Assembly (NCBI GenBank): GCA_016712345.1 | Contig: JADJRH010000002.1 | Location: forward strand, 124,001 to 188,000 | Length of the DNA stretch: 64,000 bases | Direction: 5' to 3' | Source of the DNA: Polyangiaceae bacterium | GTDB lineage: Bacteria; Myxococcota_A; Polyangia; Polyangiales; Polyangiaceae | Shown here: in pieces, positions 8,091 through 17,258 of the stretch | How positions within the stretch are numbered: the first letter of the stretch is position 1 | Layout: each line of letters opens with the position of its first letter | Program-made: the position numbers and the translations under genes | The notes under the pieces: generated by a model | What the model was told of the DNA's origin: nothing | Seen by the model: the letters and a program-made list of their open reading frames with translations, nothing else | The model's database searches: none

Positions 8091-10166
8091 TCACTCACAC
8101 GTTGCGGTTTCGTCGGCTGAACCCTCTGGGACAACCGGTGTACCTTGGGCGAAGCTTTTCAGAAAACACCTATACTGGTGTTTGGGCTGGGGCTGCTGAA
8201 AAGCGGCTTCATGCCCGTCTTCTATACCGTCTTCAGGGTGTTGAACAACCACGGCTGTGGAAGTAGAGCCGCCTTCACGAAGCACGTTTTTTGAAGCGGG
8301 AAATGGGATGACTTTGCGATTGGCAAGGTCAAGCACACTGCCCAAGGGCGCAAACGACGCGAGTTGTGGATTGGTTTTATCAAGCTCCGGGCCCGCCAAA
8401 TCAAGCCCAAGCGAGAGAGCGGTGGAGTTGGCAATGGGCGGTAAGATGTAGTTGTCAACAACACCCTCGATCATGAGGATGTGGTGTTGACTGTCGGCTT
8501 CTGACAGAATCTGCCTACCATACGCTTGAATGTCCGCCGGTTCTGCAGCCCATTGGAGGAGAGTCATGACAGGGTCAAGTTCTGTGAGTTCACGCGTGCC
8601 CTGATACTCCAAGATCAACTCGGCAAACCCTTTTGTCTCAATGGGCTTTTTCTTGTGGATGATATTGGCAATATAGCTTGACCCGGCGCCGCTCAAAATC
8701 GCCGCTTTTAGCCGAGGTTCATACGCCAATGCGAGGGGCACAATCGACGCTCCCATGGAGTGTCCAAAGGCGGCCATGGTGTCCATGTCAAAGTGGGCAG
8801 GTTGACCGTTGGGAGTGGTAAGACCCGGACAACTGGATGCGTCGATTTCTACGTTTTCAAGAATGTGGGCCTGAAGGGCAATTTCAAGCGCCGATTGCCG
8901 AACGTTGTCGCGCAGGGCAAGGGGGTTGAATACGTTGAACATCAAAAACTGTTCGTCTTTGTTCTTGGGGTTGCGGAGGCCGCCGTGAGGGCCGTCAATG
9001 CTGCTGCCGGCAAATCCCACTTTGGCAAACTCCATGGCAGGTCCGGTGCCGGGTTCAATGGCCTCTCCGCCGTTTTCCGCGCGCACGCCGCGGTCTACAA
9101 GAGGGCGATTTCCACCCGCGCCTGTGCGGCTGAATACGACGATTGGAAAACCTTTTTCGGGCATGGGCGCGCGAGGAAGGGTGATAACGAAGTTGGCTTC
9201 TTCGTAGGCTTGAACGGCGGGATTGCCACTTTCATCCACTCCCCAACCGCCGCCGACGGTGTCATAAGGAGGATCGCCGGCTTGGTAAGTAGGCATTTTA
9301 ACGGTGGAGTGGAACACACAGAAATTATCGAATACTTCTTGTGCTTCAAACGGGGCGAGCGGCTCGGGGATAGGTTGAGAGAGGGCGTGAGCCACAAACT
9401 TACCCATTTGTTCAACGGGATTTCCCGTTCGAAATACGGCGAGGGCGGCCAAATCTGAAAGGGCAACACCTTGACCTTGAACGGCGCCGATGGCTGTGCG
9501 GTAGTCTGTTGCAGCGGCATCTGTCATGCCGTTTGGCAGGGCTCCTTGCCAGATATCGCGCAAAACGCTCGACTCACCGAGGGGCTTGCCGCTTTTATCT
9601 TTAACGGTGCGCCGAACGACGGCAGCGTAAAGTGTACCCGGTCGCAAAGGTACACCTTGATACGGGAGCAGCGAAAGCAGATTGGGGGCACCAAACGGAC
9701 CGCCGTCAAGCTCAAACCCAACGGTGATGGGATATCGAACGCCGAAGTCAGGTGCTTTTGGATCGACCCCAACGAGAAACACAGAGGCCTCGTTTTCAAG
9801 GCTTTTGCGCATGTCGCTCGGGAGCGACGCTGGGTCAATTTCGTCTGTGACGGTGAAATAAACACCTGATGAAGTGCCAAATCCGTCGGCGTCGCGTTTG
9901 ACGATCTCGCTGATTTGGTCAACGAGAGAAACACCGCCTTTGTTTGGAAACCCCTCAAAAACAACTTTTCCGTCTGCGGTTCTGCGATGTTCACTCGGAA
10001 ACGGTGACGCGTAGAAGTCAGCCGTGTTGGCCATGTCCATGCGAATGGTTGTGCCGGGATCAACCGCAATAGGGGTGCTTGAACAGCCGTCGCCGTCGGC
10101 GCCCATAAGGAGTACGGTGAGTGTACACAGACCGACGGGTCGCCAAAGGTTACGTAGCTTCGTCAT
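8091..10166 (-). CDS. Secreted alpha/beta-hydrolase (lipase-like)
   Basis: A 691-residue exported protein. The start at 10166 has a very strong Shine-Dalgarno (GGAGGTGA, 10180-10173, six bases away). The N terminus has a hydrophobic export segment followed by DGDGCSS, an imperfect lipobox, so signal peptidase type is uncertain. An N-terminal beta-rich region (about 40-300) precedes an alpha/beta-hydrolase core with the nucleophile elbow AAFGHSMGASIVP and the preceding FSRTGAGGNRP segment, which may form the oxyanion region. The serine in GHSMG is the likely nucleophile. It resembles large secreted lipases/esterases of Myxococcota; substrate not predictable. It converges on the Asp-box gene with a 30-bp gap. 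Confidence 0.8.
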   Translation of the reverse strand: MTKLRNLWRPVGLCTLTVLLMGADGDGCSSTPIAVDPGTTIRMDMANTADFYASPFPSEHRRTADGKVVFEGFPNKGGVSLVDQISEIVKRDADGFGTSSGVYFTVTDEIDPASLPSDMRKSLENEASVFLVGVDPKAPDFGVRYPITVGFELDGGPFGAPNLLSLLPYQGVPLRPGTLYAAVVRRTVKDKSGKPLGESSVLRDIWQGALPNGMTDAAATDYRTAIGAVQGQGVALSDLAALAVFRTGNPVEQMGKFVAHALSQPIPEPLAPFEAQEVFDNFCVFHSTVKMPTYQAGDPPYDTVGGGWGVDESGNPAVQAYEEANFVITLPRAPMPEKGFPIVVFSRTGAGGNRPLVDRGVRAENGGEAIEPGTGPAMEFAKVGFAGSSIDGPHGGLRNPKNKDEQFLMFNVFNPLALRDNVRQSALEIALQAHILENVEIDASSCPGLTTPNGQPAHFDMDTMAAFGHSMGASIVPLALAYEPRLKAAILSGAGSSYIANIIHKKKPIETKGFAELILEYQGTRELTELDPVMTLLQWAAEPADIQAYGRQILSEADSQHHILMIEGVVDNYILPPIANSTALSLGLDLAGPELDKTNPQLASFAPLGSVLDLANRKVIPFPASKNVLREGGSTSTAVVVQHPEDGIEDGHEAAFQQPQPKHQYRCFLKSFAQGTPVVPEGSADETATCE

Positions 10167-10497
10167 TGCGCCTCACCTCCGCCGGCAAAACCTCGGCGCG
10201 GATATTTCTCTTACCAAGGTCGGGCGCGCGGCGCTACCACCGGGCAACGGGCCGCCGGTTGTTTCCCGGACCGGGAGACCTTCGGGCACCTGGGCTGGCA
10301 TCAAGCTTTGATTGCGAAAAGCGTGGCCTGATATGAATGGTCTGCGGCGGGCGTGTTACTAATGCCGAGCGCTTTCTATGTTTTGGCCGTTTCTACATGG
10401 ATTGCCGATCGCGGTATTCGGTTGAACAAAAAGCGGTTGGTACTTGATATTCTATCGGCGACCCAAACTCTCAAACGCGCTCCCCGGAGGAACGGTG
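10167..10497. other. Divergent intergenic region
   Basis: A 331-bp gap between the minus-strand hydrolase and the plus-strand LVIVD lipoprotein. It must contain promoters for both. Apart from the Shine-Dalgarno sequences and one candidate promoter described separately, I see only a weak, interrupted inverted repeat around 10240-10269 and no small reading frame with good initiation signals. Confidence 0.6.
10422..10451 (+). promoter_or_regulatory. Candidate sigma-70-like promoter
   Basis: TTGAAC (10422-10427) and GATATT (10446-10451) are separated by 18 bp and lie ~46 bp upstream of the LVIVD lipoprotein start. Each hexamer matches the consensus at four of six positions, so this is only a plausible site. 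Confidence 0.3.
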
Positions 10498-12831
10498 ATG
10501 TTCTTGGCTAGCAAACGCGACGTTGAAACAAGAGGCAAACGCCGGTGGGTCATGTTGGCCTCCTTGCCGCTTGCGTTCGCGTTGGGCTCGTCGGGCTGTT
10601 GGGTGGCGGTGGTTGAAGGTGAAGGTGCCAGTTGCCATGTCACCTCCACAACCCCGAGTTTTGGTGAAACGAGCGTCAACATCAATACAGAGATCGTTAT
10701 TGAATACGATCGGCCAATTGACTTCTCTACCGTTGACGCAACCGGCGCATTTTCGCTCTTGGGTGGTGAAACAGTCACCTATACTGTGTTTCCCGAGGGT
10801 GAAACAGGCGTCCGCGTGGTGCCTGACAAGGCGCTGAGATATTGGGGAGAATACGCGCTGTATTTTGCAGGCGTTACAGGCAAAGATGAAACCGAGTGTG
10901 AGCCGGCTGAACTGGCGTTTAAGACATTGGTGCCGGTGAGCGAGCCCGAGCCTCTGCGGCCCACGCAGGTAAATGACAGCGCTATTGTTGGAGATCGGTT
11001 GATCACTGTGTCGCCCACCGGGCGGCGAATGCAGGTGTACGACATTTCCAATGGTGAAGCGCCGGTTCTCAAAACAGAAGTGATGATGGACCCAACTCCG
11101 GTTCACATTCGAGTGGATAAAAACCGCGCTTATGTGGCGTCGGGGCCTTGGGGAACTGCCATTTACGATGTGACAAATCCTGAAGTGCCGATTTTGCTGG
11201 GTGTGGCGGGCAGTCCGGGACAGGCCATTAAAACAACAACGTTTGAAAAAGATGGCAAAACCTATTTGGTCATTGCCGACAACGTCATGGGCATGCGCAT
11301 TGCCGACGTGACTGATCCTGCCGGTGTGGTGGATATTTGGTCGGGTGGTGGGCAGGCCGGCGTTCTCTCGGTGGCTTATGAAAATGGCGTGTTGGCGGCG
11401 GTAGACAGGCAGGGCGCTTTTCAGCTTTACGACGTTCAAAATCCGGCCGCTCCGGTGCTGCTTTCGGACAACAAGACAGTGGGTGTTCCCGATACGTTTG
11501 GAACGGCTATTCCAGCTTCAGATGTGGCCATCAGCGGCACCACGCTTGTGGTGAGTTTGGGGTACGCCGGTTTTGAGTCGTTTAATATTTCCAACCCCCA
11601 AAGTCCGGTGTTCGTGAGTCACCTGCTTGGGCCGCAGGGTGTCTGTTCAGCGAACTGTGCCGACAACCTGATTGATATGCAGGCCTTTAATGGGTCTATT
11701 TTTGCCGCGGCGGCGCTGTCCGGCGGTATGCGGGTGAACATTGGCGATGGAGGCCAGTTGATCGCCGGGGCCACGCTGAAAGCGGCGGGGCGTATCAACT
11801 CCATTGCGACAGATGGGAAAAACACATTTATCGGCGGAGATGCCGGGTTGACTGTGTACACAGTTTCGGCAACCACCGATACCTCGCCTTCGTATGTTGA
11901 AAAAAATGGGTGGGGAGCCGTTCAGGGTGCGGCTGTGAAAGACGGTTATTTGTATGCCACTTCGTCTTCGAGAGGGCTTGAAACGTACAGCGTGTCCAAT
12001 CCGCTTGCGCCGCTCCCCCTGGCCCTGACAGACAGTCCCGGTGTGGAGCGTGACGTGGGGCTCGTGGGCGTGGCGGCCATTGGCAACCTGGTTGTTGTGG
12101 GTGACGGTCGAGCGGGATTGTCTATATTTTCGGCTGAAAATCCGGCTTCGCCCAGCCTGGTTGCCAATTTTCAAACAAGCGACGGATCCGGGGCTGTCAT
12201 CCCAAGCGCCGACCCGAATCTTGTGTACCTTTGCGTGGGCAACAAGGGGCTTGGAACATACGATATTTCGGTTCCTGAAGCGCCCAAGGAGATCTCACTC
12301 CTTGGGGATCTGAACATGCTCACGGGTGGTTGCTCCGATTTAGAGTTGATTGGAGATCGCCTTTATTACTCGGGTGGAAAAGGGATCGCCGTGCTTAATG
12401 TCTCGGTACCTTCATCACCCATAATTGTGTCGTCTTACGACTTTCCCGGAAACGATATTGTCACGTCGATCGCCAGTTCACCCGCGTTACCGGGTAGACT
12501 TTTTGCAACCACGTTTGTGCGGGATTTTGAAGGGTATCACGACACCAAACAGCGCCTCTCGGTGTTTGATATTTCCAATCCCGACGCGCTTGTTCTCACC
12601 TACTGGAGTGAAGACTTGGGCGGCGCGCGTGATGTGACAGCCCGAGACGACAAGCTCTTTGTGGCCGCAACAGAACAGGGGATCTTGGTGTTTGATGCTT
12701 CGGTTCCCGATGTACCGGTGTTGGAAGGTGCCATTGCAACGCGCGGGTCGGCGCGTGGTCTGACATTGGTGGGCGAGGCCCTGTATGTGACCAAATACGG
12801 CGGCGGGTTGGGTGTGGTAAATCTAAAGTGA
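10498..12831 (+). CDS. LVIVD-repeat beta-propeller lipoprotein with N-terminal Ig-like domain
   Basis: The start at 10498 is chosen over the upstream 10444 codon because GGAGG (10486-10490) sits seven bases ahead and the product then has a regular lipoprotein signal peptide with lipobox LGSSGC. About 777 residues. The mature protein opens with a Big-type Ig-like domain (TTPSFGETSVNINTEIVIEY) and continues with about a dozen repeats of ~45 residues of the form VYDISNPxxPVLLG...VxGNxAYVA, the LVIVD repeat that folds as propeller blades. This is a frequent surface-lipoprotein architecture in Myxococcota. Function unknown; probably a cell-surface binding or scaffold protein. Confidence 0.85.
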   Translation: MFLASKRDVETRGKRRWVMLASLPLAFALGSSGCWVAVVEGEGASCHVTSTTPSFGETSVNINTEIVIEYDRPIDFSTVDATGAFSLLGGETVTYTVFPEGETGVRVVPDKALRYWGEYALYFAGVTGKDETECEPAELAFKTLVPVSEPEPLRPTQVNDSAIVGDRLITVSPTGRRMQVYDISNGEAPVLKTEVMMDPTPVHIRVDKNRAYVASGPWGTAIYDVTNPEVPILLGVAGSPGQAIKTTTFEKDGKTYLVIADNVMGMRIADVTDPAGVVDIWSGGGQAGVLSVAYENGVLAAVDRQGAFQLYDVQNPAAPVLLSDNKTVGVPDTFGTAIPASDVAISGTTLVVSLGYAGFESFNISNPQSPVFVSHLLGPQGVCSANCADNLIDMQAFNGSIFAAAALSGGMRVNIGDGGQLIAGATLKAAGRINSIATDGKNTFIGGDAGLTVYTVSATTDTSPSYVEKNGWGAVQGAAVKDGYLYATSSSRGLETYSVSNPLAPLPLALTDSPGVERDVGLVGVAAIGNLVVVGDGRAGLSIFSAENPASPSLVANFQTSDGSGAVIPSADPNLVYLCVGNKGLGTYDISVPEAPKEISLLGDLNMLTGGCSDLELIGDRLYYSGGKGIAVLNVSVPSSPIIVSSYDFPGNDIVTSIASSPALPGRLFATTFVRDFEGYHDTKQRLSVFDISNPDALVLTYWSEDLGGARDVTARDDKLFVAATEQGILVFDASVPDVPVLEGAIATRGSARGLTLVGEALYVTKYGGGLGVVNLK

Positions 12832-12885
12832 CCGGCCGAAAAAACTTCTGAGCCGGAACCGTTCAATCAATGCAACCCTGTCGGC

Positions 12886-13164
12886 ATGGATTGGAAGCTG
12901 TTCGGGTCAACGTTTTTGGCCATTTTTCTAGCTGAAATGGGCGATAAAACGCAGCTCGCAACTCTGTCATTTGCGTCGAGCGGATCGTCACGGTGGACAG
13001 TGTTCGGCGCGAGCGCAACGGCCCTTGTTGCCACTTCGGCCATTGCGGTGATTGCGGGCGAAGCGGTGGCTCGTCACATTCCACCGGTGTGGATTCGTCG
13101 CGCGGCCGGGGCGCTGTTTATCGCTCTTGGGGTGTGGACGCTTGTAAAGGCCAATTCCACCTGA
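12886..13164 (+). CDS. Half-size UPF0016/GDT1-family cation transporter
   Basis: A 92-residue membrane protein with three hydrophobic helices and the signature AEMGDKTQLAT at residues 16-26, whose acidic residue is the family's ion-binding site. Family members (TMEM165, Gdt1, bacterial Mn exporters) move Mn2+ or Ca2+ out of the cytosol. Most are ~200 residues with two copies of the motif. This one has a single copy, so it would have to act as a dimer, as other single-domain bacterial members are thought to do. It stands alone, 54 bp after the LVIVD gene, and converges on the large kinase gene. Confidence 0.88.
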   Translation: MDWKLFGSTFLAIFLAEMGDKTQLATLSFASSGSSRWTVFGASATALVATSAIAVIAGEAVARHIPPVWIRRAAGALFIALGVWTLVKANST

Positions 13165-13232
13165 CTAACCATGTCGCGCCACCGCGCTTTTGACTATTTC
13201 GCGCAGCGACGGTGCCAATTGGTTGTTGACGG

Positions 13233-16200
13233 CTAATGGGCCTGAATACGGTCCATTGACAACAGGCGTTTGTTGTCGGGCACGTTGTTTAAGAAACGGT
13301 CGCGCAGCGGGCCTTGCGGAAAGCGTGTAGCCCTTTCAGATAGCCAATTTCGCGCTTCAGCGAGGGCTGTGCGCGCCCGCTCTGTCAGGTTTGCCGCACT
13401 CAACGCTTCAACAAGTGTGGCGCGTACACACGCTTCACCTTGGACCATTTGACCTTGCCGATCGAGAAGCGTCGCCGCGTTTTCTGCGGCTTCCAAAGCC
13501 GAATCTACCCGACCCGCACGCAAGAGTACACGCGCGGAAGTTGCCAGAGAATACGCTTTGATAGGGGCCATGTTTGCCGCCAGTGCAGCGCTCTTTTGGG
13601 CTTCGATTTCAGCGCGCCCAAGTTGATTGGCTTCATAGAGTACCTCGGCCAAAGCGCGCCTCGCAATGGCCTCCATGCGCTGATTTTTGCCACTCACGAA
13701 GCCCCCAATGGCCTCTTGGACATGGGACTCCGCTTCCACAAATTGGCCTTTTCTACCCAGCAAAAGGCCCAGATGAATGCGCGCGTTTAATACAACGTGT
13801 GCGAGGCCGAGCTGCTGAGCACGTTCAATTCCCGAGGTGAGTGCCAGTTCTGCACCCGCGACATCACCGATTTCAAGGCTTGTCCAGCCGATATTAGCAG
13901 ACTGAGCACAAGCGCCGCGCACGTCGCCGGCTTCTTCAAACATCGTTTGAGAAAGGGTCATGTGTTCAACGGCGGGCAGACAATCACCCATTTCGGCCGC
14001 ATGTGTACCCCGAGCAAGGTGTACCCATGCTGCCGCCGCGGGCTCGGCGAGCACCGCGCTGTCGGCGTGCGTTTCGAGGTGCAAAAGGAGCGCTTCGGCC
14101 GGTAAACGAAGGCCCGCGAGTACAAGTGGAATGGAGGCGCGCGCAGCTGCGACGGTCATTACCGAGGTGACAGCCCCATTGGCCCGCACAATCTCGGCAA
14201 TGAGTTCAGACGCGGCCGACTCAAGCCGATCGCGATCGCCCAGTTTTCCGCTCGCAATGGCTGCTTGGCTCGCTGCCATGTACCACTTGGAGCCGCCGCG
14301 CGGCAGAAGCGCCATGGCTTCAAGCGCGGCCTGCTGTTCAAGCGCGGGCTCACCCCGGTAGCGAAACACTTCGGCCGCAATCAACTTGAGTCCACCTCGC
14401 TCGTCGCCGAACGCACCGCAAACGATTCCACGTTCGGCACAAGAAAGAGCCGCATCAAGGTCATTTCCTTCAAGCGCCTGTTCCGCCGCACCGAGGTAAA
14501 ACGAGGCCGCCCTCGCCAAGTCGCCGCCCAACTCAAAGTGACGTGCGAGGGCGGCCGCATCGCGTTCACCCACGTTTACAAGCCATTGCGCCGCGAGCAG
14601 ATGACCGAGTGTTCGATCGGCGTCGGTGAGCATTGCGTACGCAGCCTCGCGCACGATGGCATGTCGAAATGTGTACTCTTCACTTTCTGCGAAACGCCCG
14701 TCGTCGTGCAAAACAATCAACTCGCGTTCCAACAGTTCTGCGAGCCAGCCGCTCACGTCTGGGCTTTTTGATTCTACCCCGATGAGCGCTTCAACCCCGG
14801 CGCGCCAAAACGACGATCCAAAAACGCTGGCCGCGCGAAGGAGGCGGCGCGCGTCGTTCTCCATGTTTTCGAGACGTGTACGCACCATTGCGAGCACGGT
14901 GCCGGGCACTTTTTCTCCGCGACCTTCCACTTCAGCTCGAATGAGTTCTTCTAGAAAAAAGGCGTTTCCACCCGCGTGTTCAACAATGTGGGCAACTCTT
15001 TCTGGAGCGGCGTTTTTGCCGAGCACTTCGCGTACGAGTCGCTCCCCCGCGCGTTTCGACAGTTCTGGAAGAGCCACCTCCATGACATGACTCGACCGGA
15101 ACAAACCCGCGAACGAAGCGAGCACGTTGGGCCTGCCGAGGGCGAGAACAAACAGCGGCAGATCGCGCCTTCGGAGCAGCCCGTCGATTAGTTTGGCGGT
15201 GGGTAGATCACCCCAGTGCAAGTCTTCAAGCACGAGCAAAATGGGCTGTTTTTCACACTCCGCGTGCACAAAATCTTCCCATGCGCGGCGCATTTGATCC
15301 CCCATCAACATGGTGTCGTTGCGAGCCGCGCGCAGTTTTGGACTCACGTCTTCTGGAAACGCAACGCCCACGATTTCGCCTAGAAACTCGGCAATGCGTA
15401 CCTCGTCCGATGGGTCGACTTCGGCGCGACGAACGCGCGAAAGGAGTTTTTCAACTTGTACACTCGCAGGTTCGTCGTCGCGCAGATCGGCCAGTTTTCG
15501 AAGGATTTGCGAAAGCATTCCAAACGGCGATTTGTGGCGCATTGGATCGCCGCGCGCGATCCACACTGAGAAATCGGGCGGAACTCGACTCAACAGTTCA
15601 CGCAAAAGCCTTGATTTTCCGCCTCCGGGCGGTGCTGTAACAACCACGGCGCGCGTGACAGGCTCTTCTGCGCACTCGGTGAGAGTGGATTGAAGCAACG
15701 TCAGTTCGCGCTCGCGGCCCACAAACGGCGTGGGTTTTCCAAGCAATGTGCGACCTATCGGTTCATCGGATCGCAGGCCAACAAGACGCGATCCGTGGAC
15801 GTCTTTTTCAATCACAGCGCGTCCGCCGAGCAACGCCGCCGTGACATCGTCGATTCGAATGCTGAAAGGTACACTTTCTTTTTCAGCGCGCCGCTCTTCA
15901 ACGCGAACCAGTTGAGCCGCCACTTCAAGCGCTTCACCTACCCATTGGCCGGCTGAAACTTCACCGCTTCCGGTGACGAGACTCATGGCTCCGAGTGAGA
16001 CTTCTGAACGAAGCGCGAGCGCACATTGCGCGGCCATGAGCGCTTGATCTTGTGCGGCTGTTTTGCCCGTCACAATCGCGAATACGGTTCCGTCAACGAG
16101 CCGATCGACACGAGCCGCGTCGGGGCCGAAGAGTCGCGCCAGGCGTGAAACCTCGGACATCATCGCTGTTTTTGATGTGGTGATATCTTCCGGGCCGGCG

Positions 16201-17138
16201 AGACGCAGCGCAGGGCGCACAAGGACAACGCTTGCAACGCGCCTTTCTCCACCGGTGAGCGCCGCTGTTTTGCCGGTTTGGGAAAGCGCGTTGGATGTGG
16301 TGTCGCCACCCGAAACGGTGCGTTCTGTGAGACCGTCGAGCGAGCGTGCAACTTCGGCGGCGCTTGGCCTTTCACTCGGGTCTTTGGCCAACATCCGGGC
16401 GAGCAGGCGGTCGAGTTCACGCGGCACATTGGGGTTGACCTGACGTGCGCGCGGCAGCTCCGTGACAAGCACTTTGGCGAGGACTGCCATGGCGTCATCA
16501 CCTGAAAATGCGCGTTTTCCAGTGGCGCACTCAAAGAGTACACATCCGAGGGAAAACACATCGGCGAGCGACGAAACTTCACGAGAGCCGCGGGCCTGTT
16601 CAGGCGCCATGTACGCAATTGTTCCGAGAACGGCCCCGTAACTTGTGGCTTCACGCGCGGGTTCGGGAACGCGGGCCACACCAAAGTCGATAATTTTGAC
16701 TTGGCTCACTTGGCCGCCGCACAGAAACAAGTTTGACGGTTTGATATCGCGGTGAACGATCCCCGCTGCGTGCGCGTGCGATAGGGCTTCCGCAATTCGA
16801 AACCCGAGCGCGACGGTTTCACTCATGCGCAGCTCGCGCCGTTTGAGACAGTGGCGAAGGTCTTCACCGTCGAGCCATTCCATGGCGAGGTAAGGCCGCT
16901 CATCGTCGAGTTCGCCGTGGTGTACATACCGGACAATCCCGGGGTGGCGGAGCTTCATAAGCGCGTGCGCCTCGCGGACCATGCGCGGCGCTTCGATCAT
17001 GGCGTAGGGGTGGAGCACCTTGAGCGCGACGGGCTGATTTGTCTCAAGGTCGCGCGCCTGGTAAACGGCGCCCATTCCGCCTTTTTCCGCGAGGCGTTCG
17101 AGTTCGAATCTGCCTTTGAGCACGTCGCCCGTGCGCAT
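13233..17138 (-). CDS. Ser/Thr protein kinase fused to AAA ATPase and TPR regulator domain
   Basis: A 1301-residue multidomain protein. Residues ~10-270 are a Hanks kinase with the Gly loop (LAEKGGMGAVYQA), VALK lysine, HRDIKPSN catalytic loop, DFGVAR and APE (MAPEQARG), all intact. Residues ~305-460 resemble a degenerate class III nucleotide cyclase domain. From ~470 an AAA/STAND ATPase begins with PFVGRERELTLLQ, Walker A APPGGGKSR and a Walker B-like LLVLEDLHW. The C-terminal ~450 residues are TPR-like helices. No membrane segment. This combination is typical of myxobacterial signalling and suggests ATP-gated, ligand-induced control of the kinase; its targets are not visible here. The gene stands alone, convergent with the UPF0016 gene. 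Confidence 0.92.
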   Translation of the reverse strand: MRTGDVLKGRFELERLAEKGGMGAVYQARDLETNQPVALKVLHPYAMIEAPRMVREAHALMKLRHPGIVRYVHHGELDDERPYLAMEWLDGEDLRHCLKRRELRMSETVALGFRIAEALSHAHAAGIVHRDIKPSNLFLCGGQVSQVKIIDFGVARVPEPAREATSYGAVLGTIAYMAPEQARGSREVSSLADVFSLGCVLFECATGKRAFSGDDAMAVLAKVLVTELPRARQVNPNVPRELDRLLARMLAKDPSERPSAAEVARSLDGLTERTVSGGDTTSNALSQTGKTAALTGGERRVASVVLVRPALRLAGPEDITTSKTAMMSEVSRLARLFGPDAARVDRLVDGTVFAIVTGKTAAQDQALMAAQCALALRSEVSLGAMSLVTGSGEVSAGQWVGEALEVAAQLVRVEERRAEKESVPFSIRIDDVTAALLGGRAVIEKDVHGSRLVGLRSDEPIGRTLLGKPTPFVGRERELTLLQSTLTECAEEPVTRAVVVTAPPGGGKSRLLRELLSRVPPDFSVWIARGDPMRHKSPFGMLSQILRKLADLRDDEPASVQVEKLLSRVRRAEVDPSDEVRIAEFLGEIVGVAFPEDVSPKLRAARNDTMLMGDQMRRAWEDFVHAECEKQPILLVLEDLHWGDLPTAKLIDGLLRRRDLPLFVLALGRPNVLASFAGLFRSSHVMEVALPELSKRAGERLVREVLGKNAAPERVAHIVEHAGGNAFFLEELIRAEVEGRGEKVPGTVLAMVRTRLENMENDARRLLRAASVFGSSFWRAGVEALIGVESKSPDVSGWLAELLERELIVLHDDGRFAESEEYTFRHAIVREAAYAMLTDADRTLGHLLAAQWLVNVGERDAAALARHFELGGDLARAASFYLGAAEQALEGNDLDAALSCAERGIVCGAFGDERGGLKLIAAEVFRYRGEPALEQQAALEAMALLPRGGSKWYMAASQAAIASGKLGDRDRLESAASELIAEIVRANGAVTSVMTVAAARASIPLVLAGLRLPAEALLLHLETHADSAVLAEPAAAAWVHLARGTHAAEMGDCLPAVEHMTLSQTMFEEAGDVRGACAQSANIGWTSLEIGDVAGAELALTSGIERAQQLGLAHVVLNARIHLGLLLGRKGQFVEAESHVQEAIGGFVSGKNQRMEAIARRALAEVLYEANQLGRAEIEAQKSAALAANMAPIKAYSLATSARVLLRAGRVDSALEAAENAATLLDRQGQMVQGEACVRATLVEALSAANLTERARTALAEARNWLSERATRFPQGPLRDRFLNNVPDNKRLLSMDRIQAH

Positions 17139-17258
17139 TGCGAACCGCCTCCGAACAGAAAAACCAAGGGCAGGCTACTCGCATTCGAGCGTCAAAAGCG
17201 AGCAGATACCACGGAGTTATTCAGGAGCGTGCTTTGCGACCCCGTTCGACTGGGTCTG

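Noticed and set aside
8760..9458. Plus-strand frame within the hydrolase gene
   Set aside because: Shadow of the minus-strand hydrolase, whose nucleophile motif and strong Shine-Dalgarno are clear.
10240..10269. Inverted repeat CCGGGCAAC...GTTG-TTT-CCCGG as an operator or terminator
   Set aside because: The arms are interrupted by three bases and the middle is G/C-rich by composition; not distinctive.
10471..11439. Long minus-strand frame antisense to the LVIVD lipoprotein
   Set aside because: No domain, composition rich in His/Arg/Asn, opposite to a clear lipoprotein gene.
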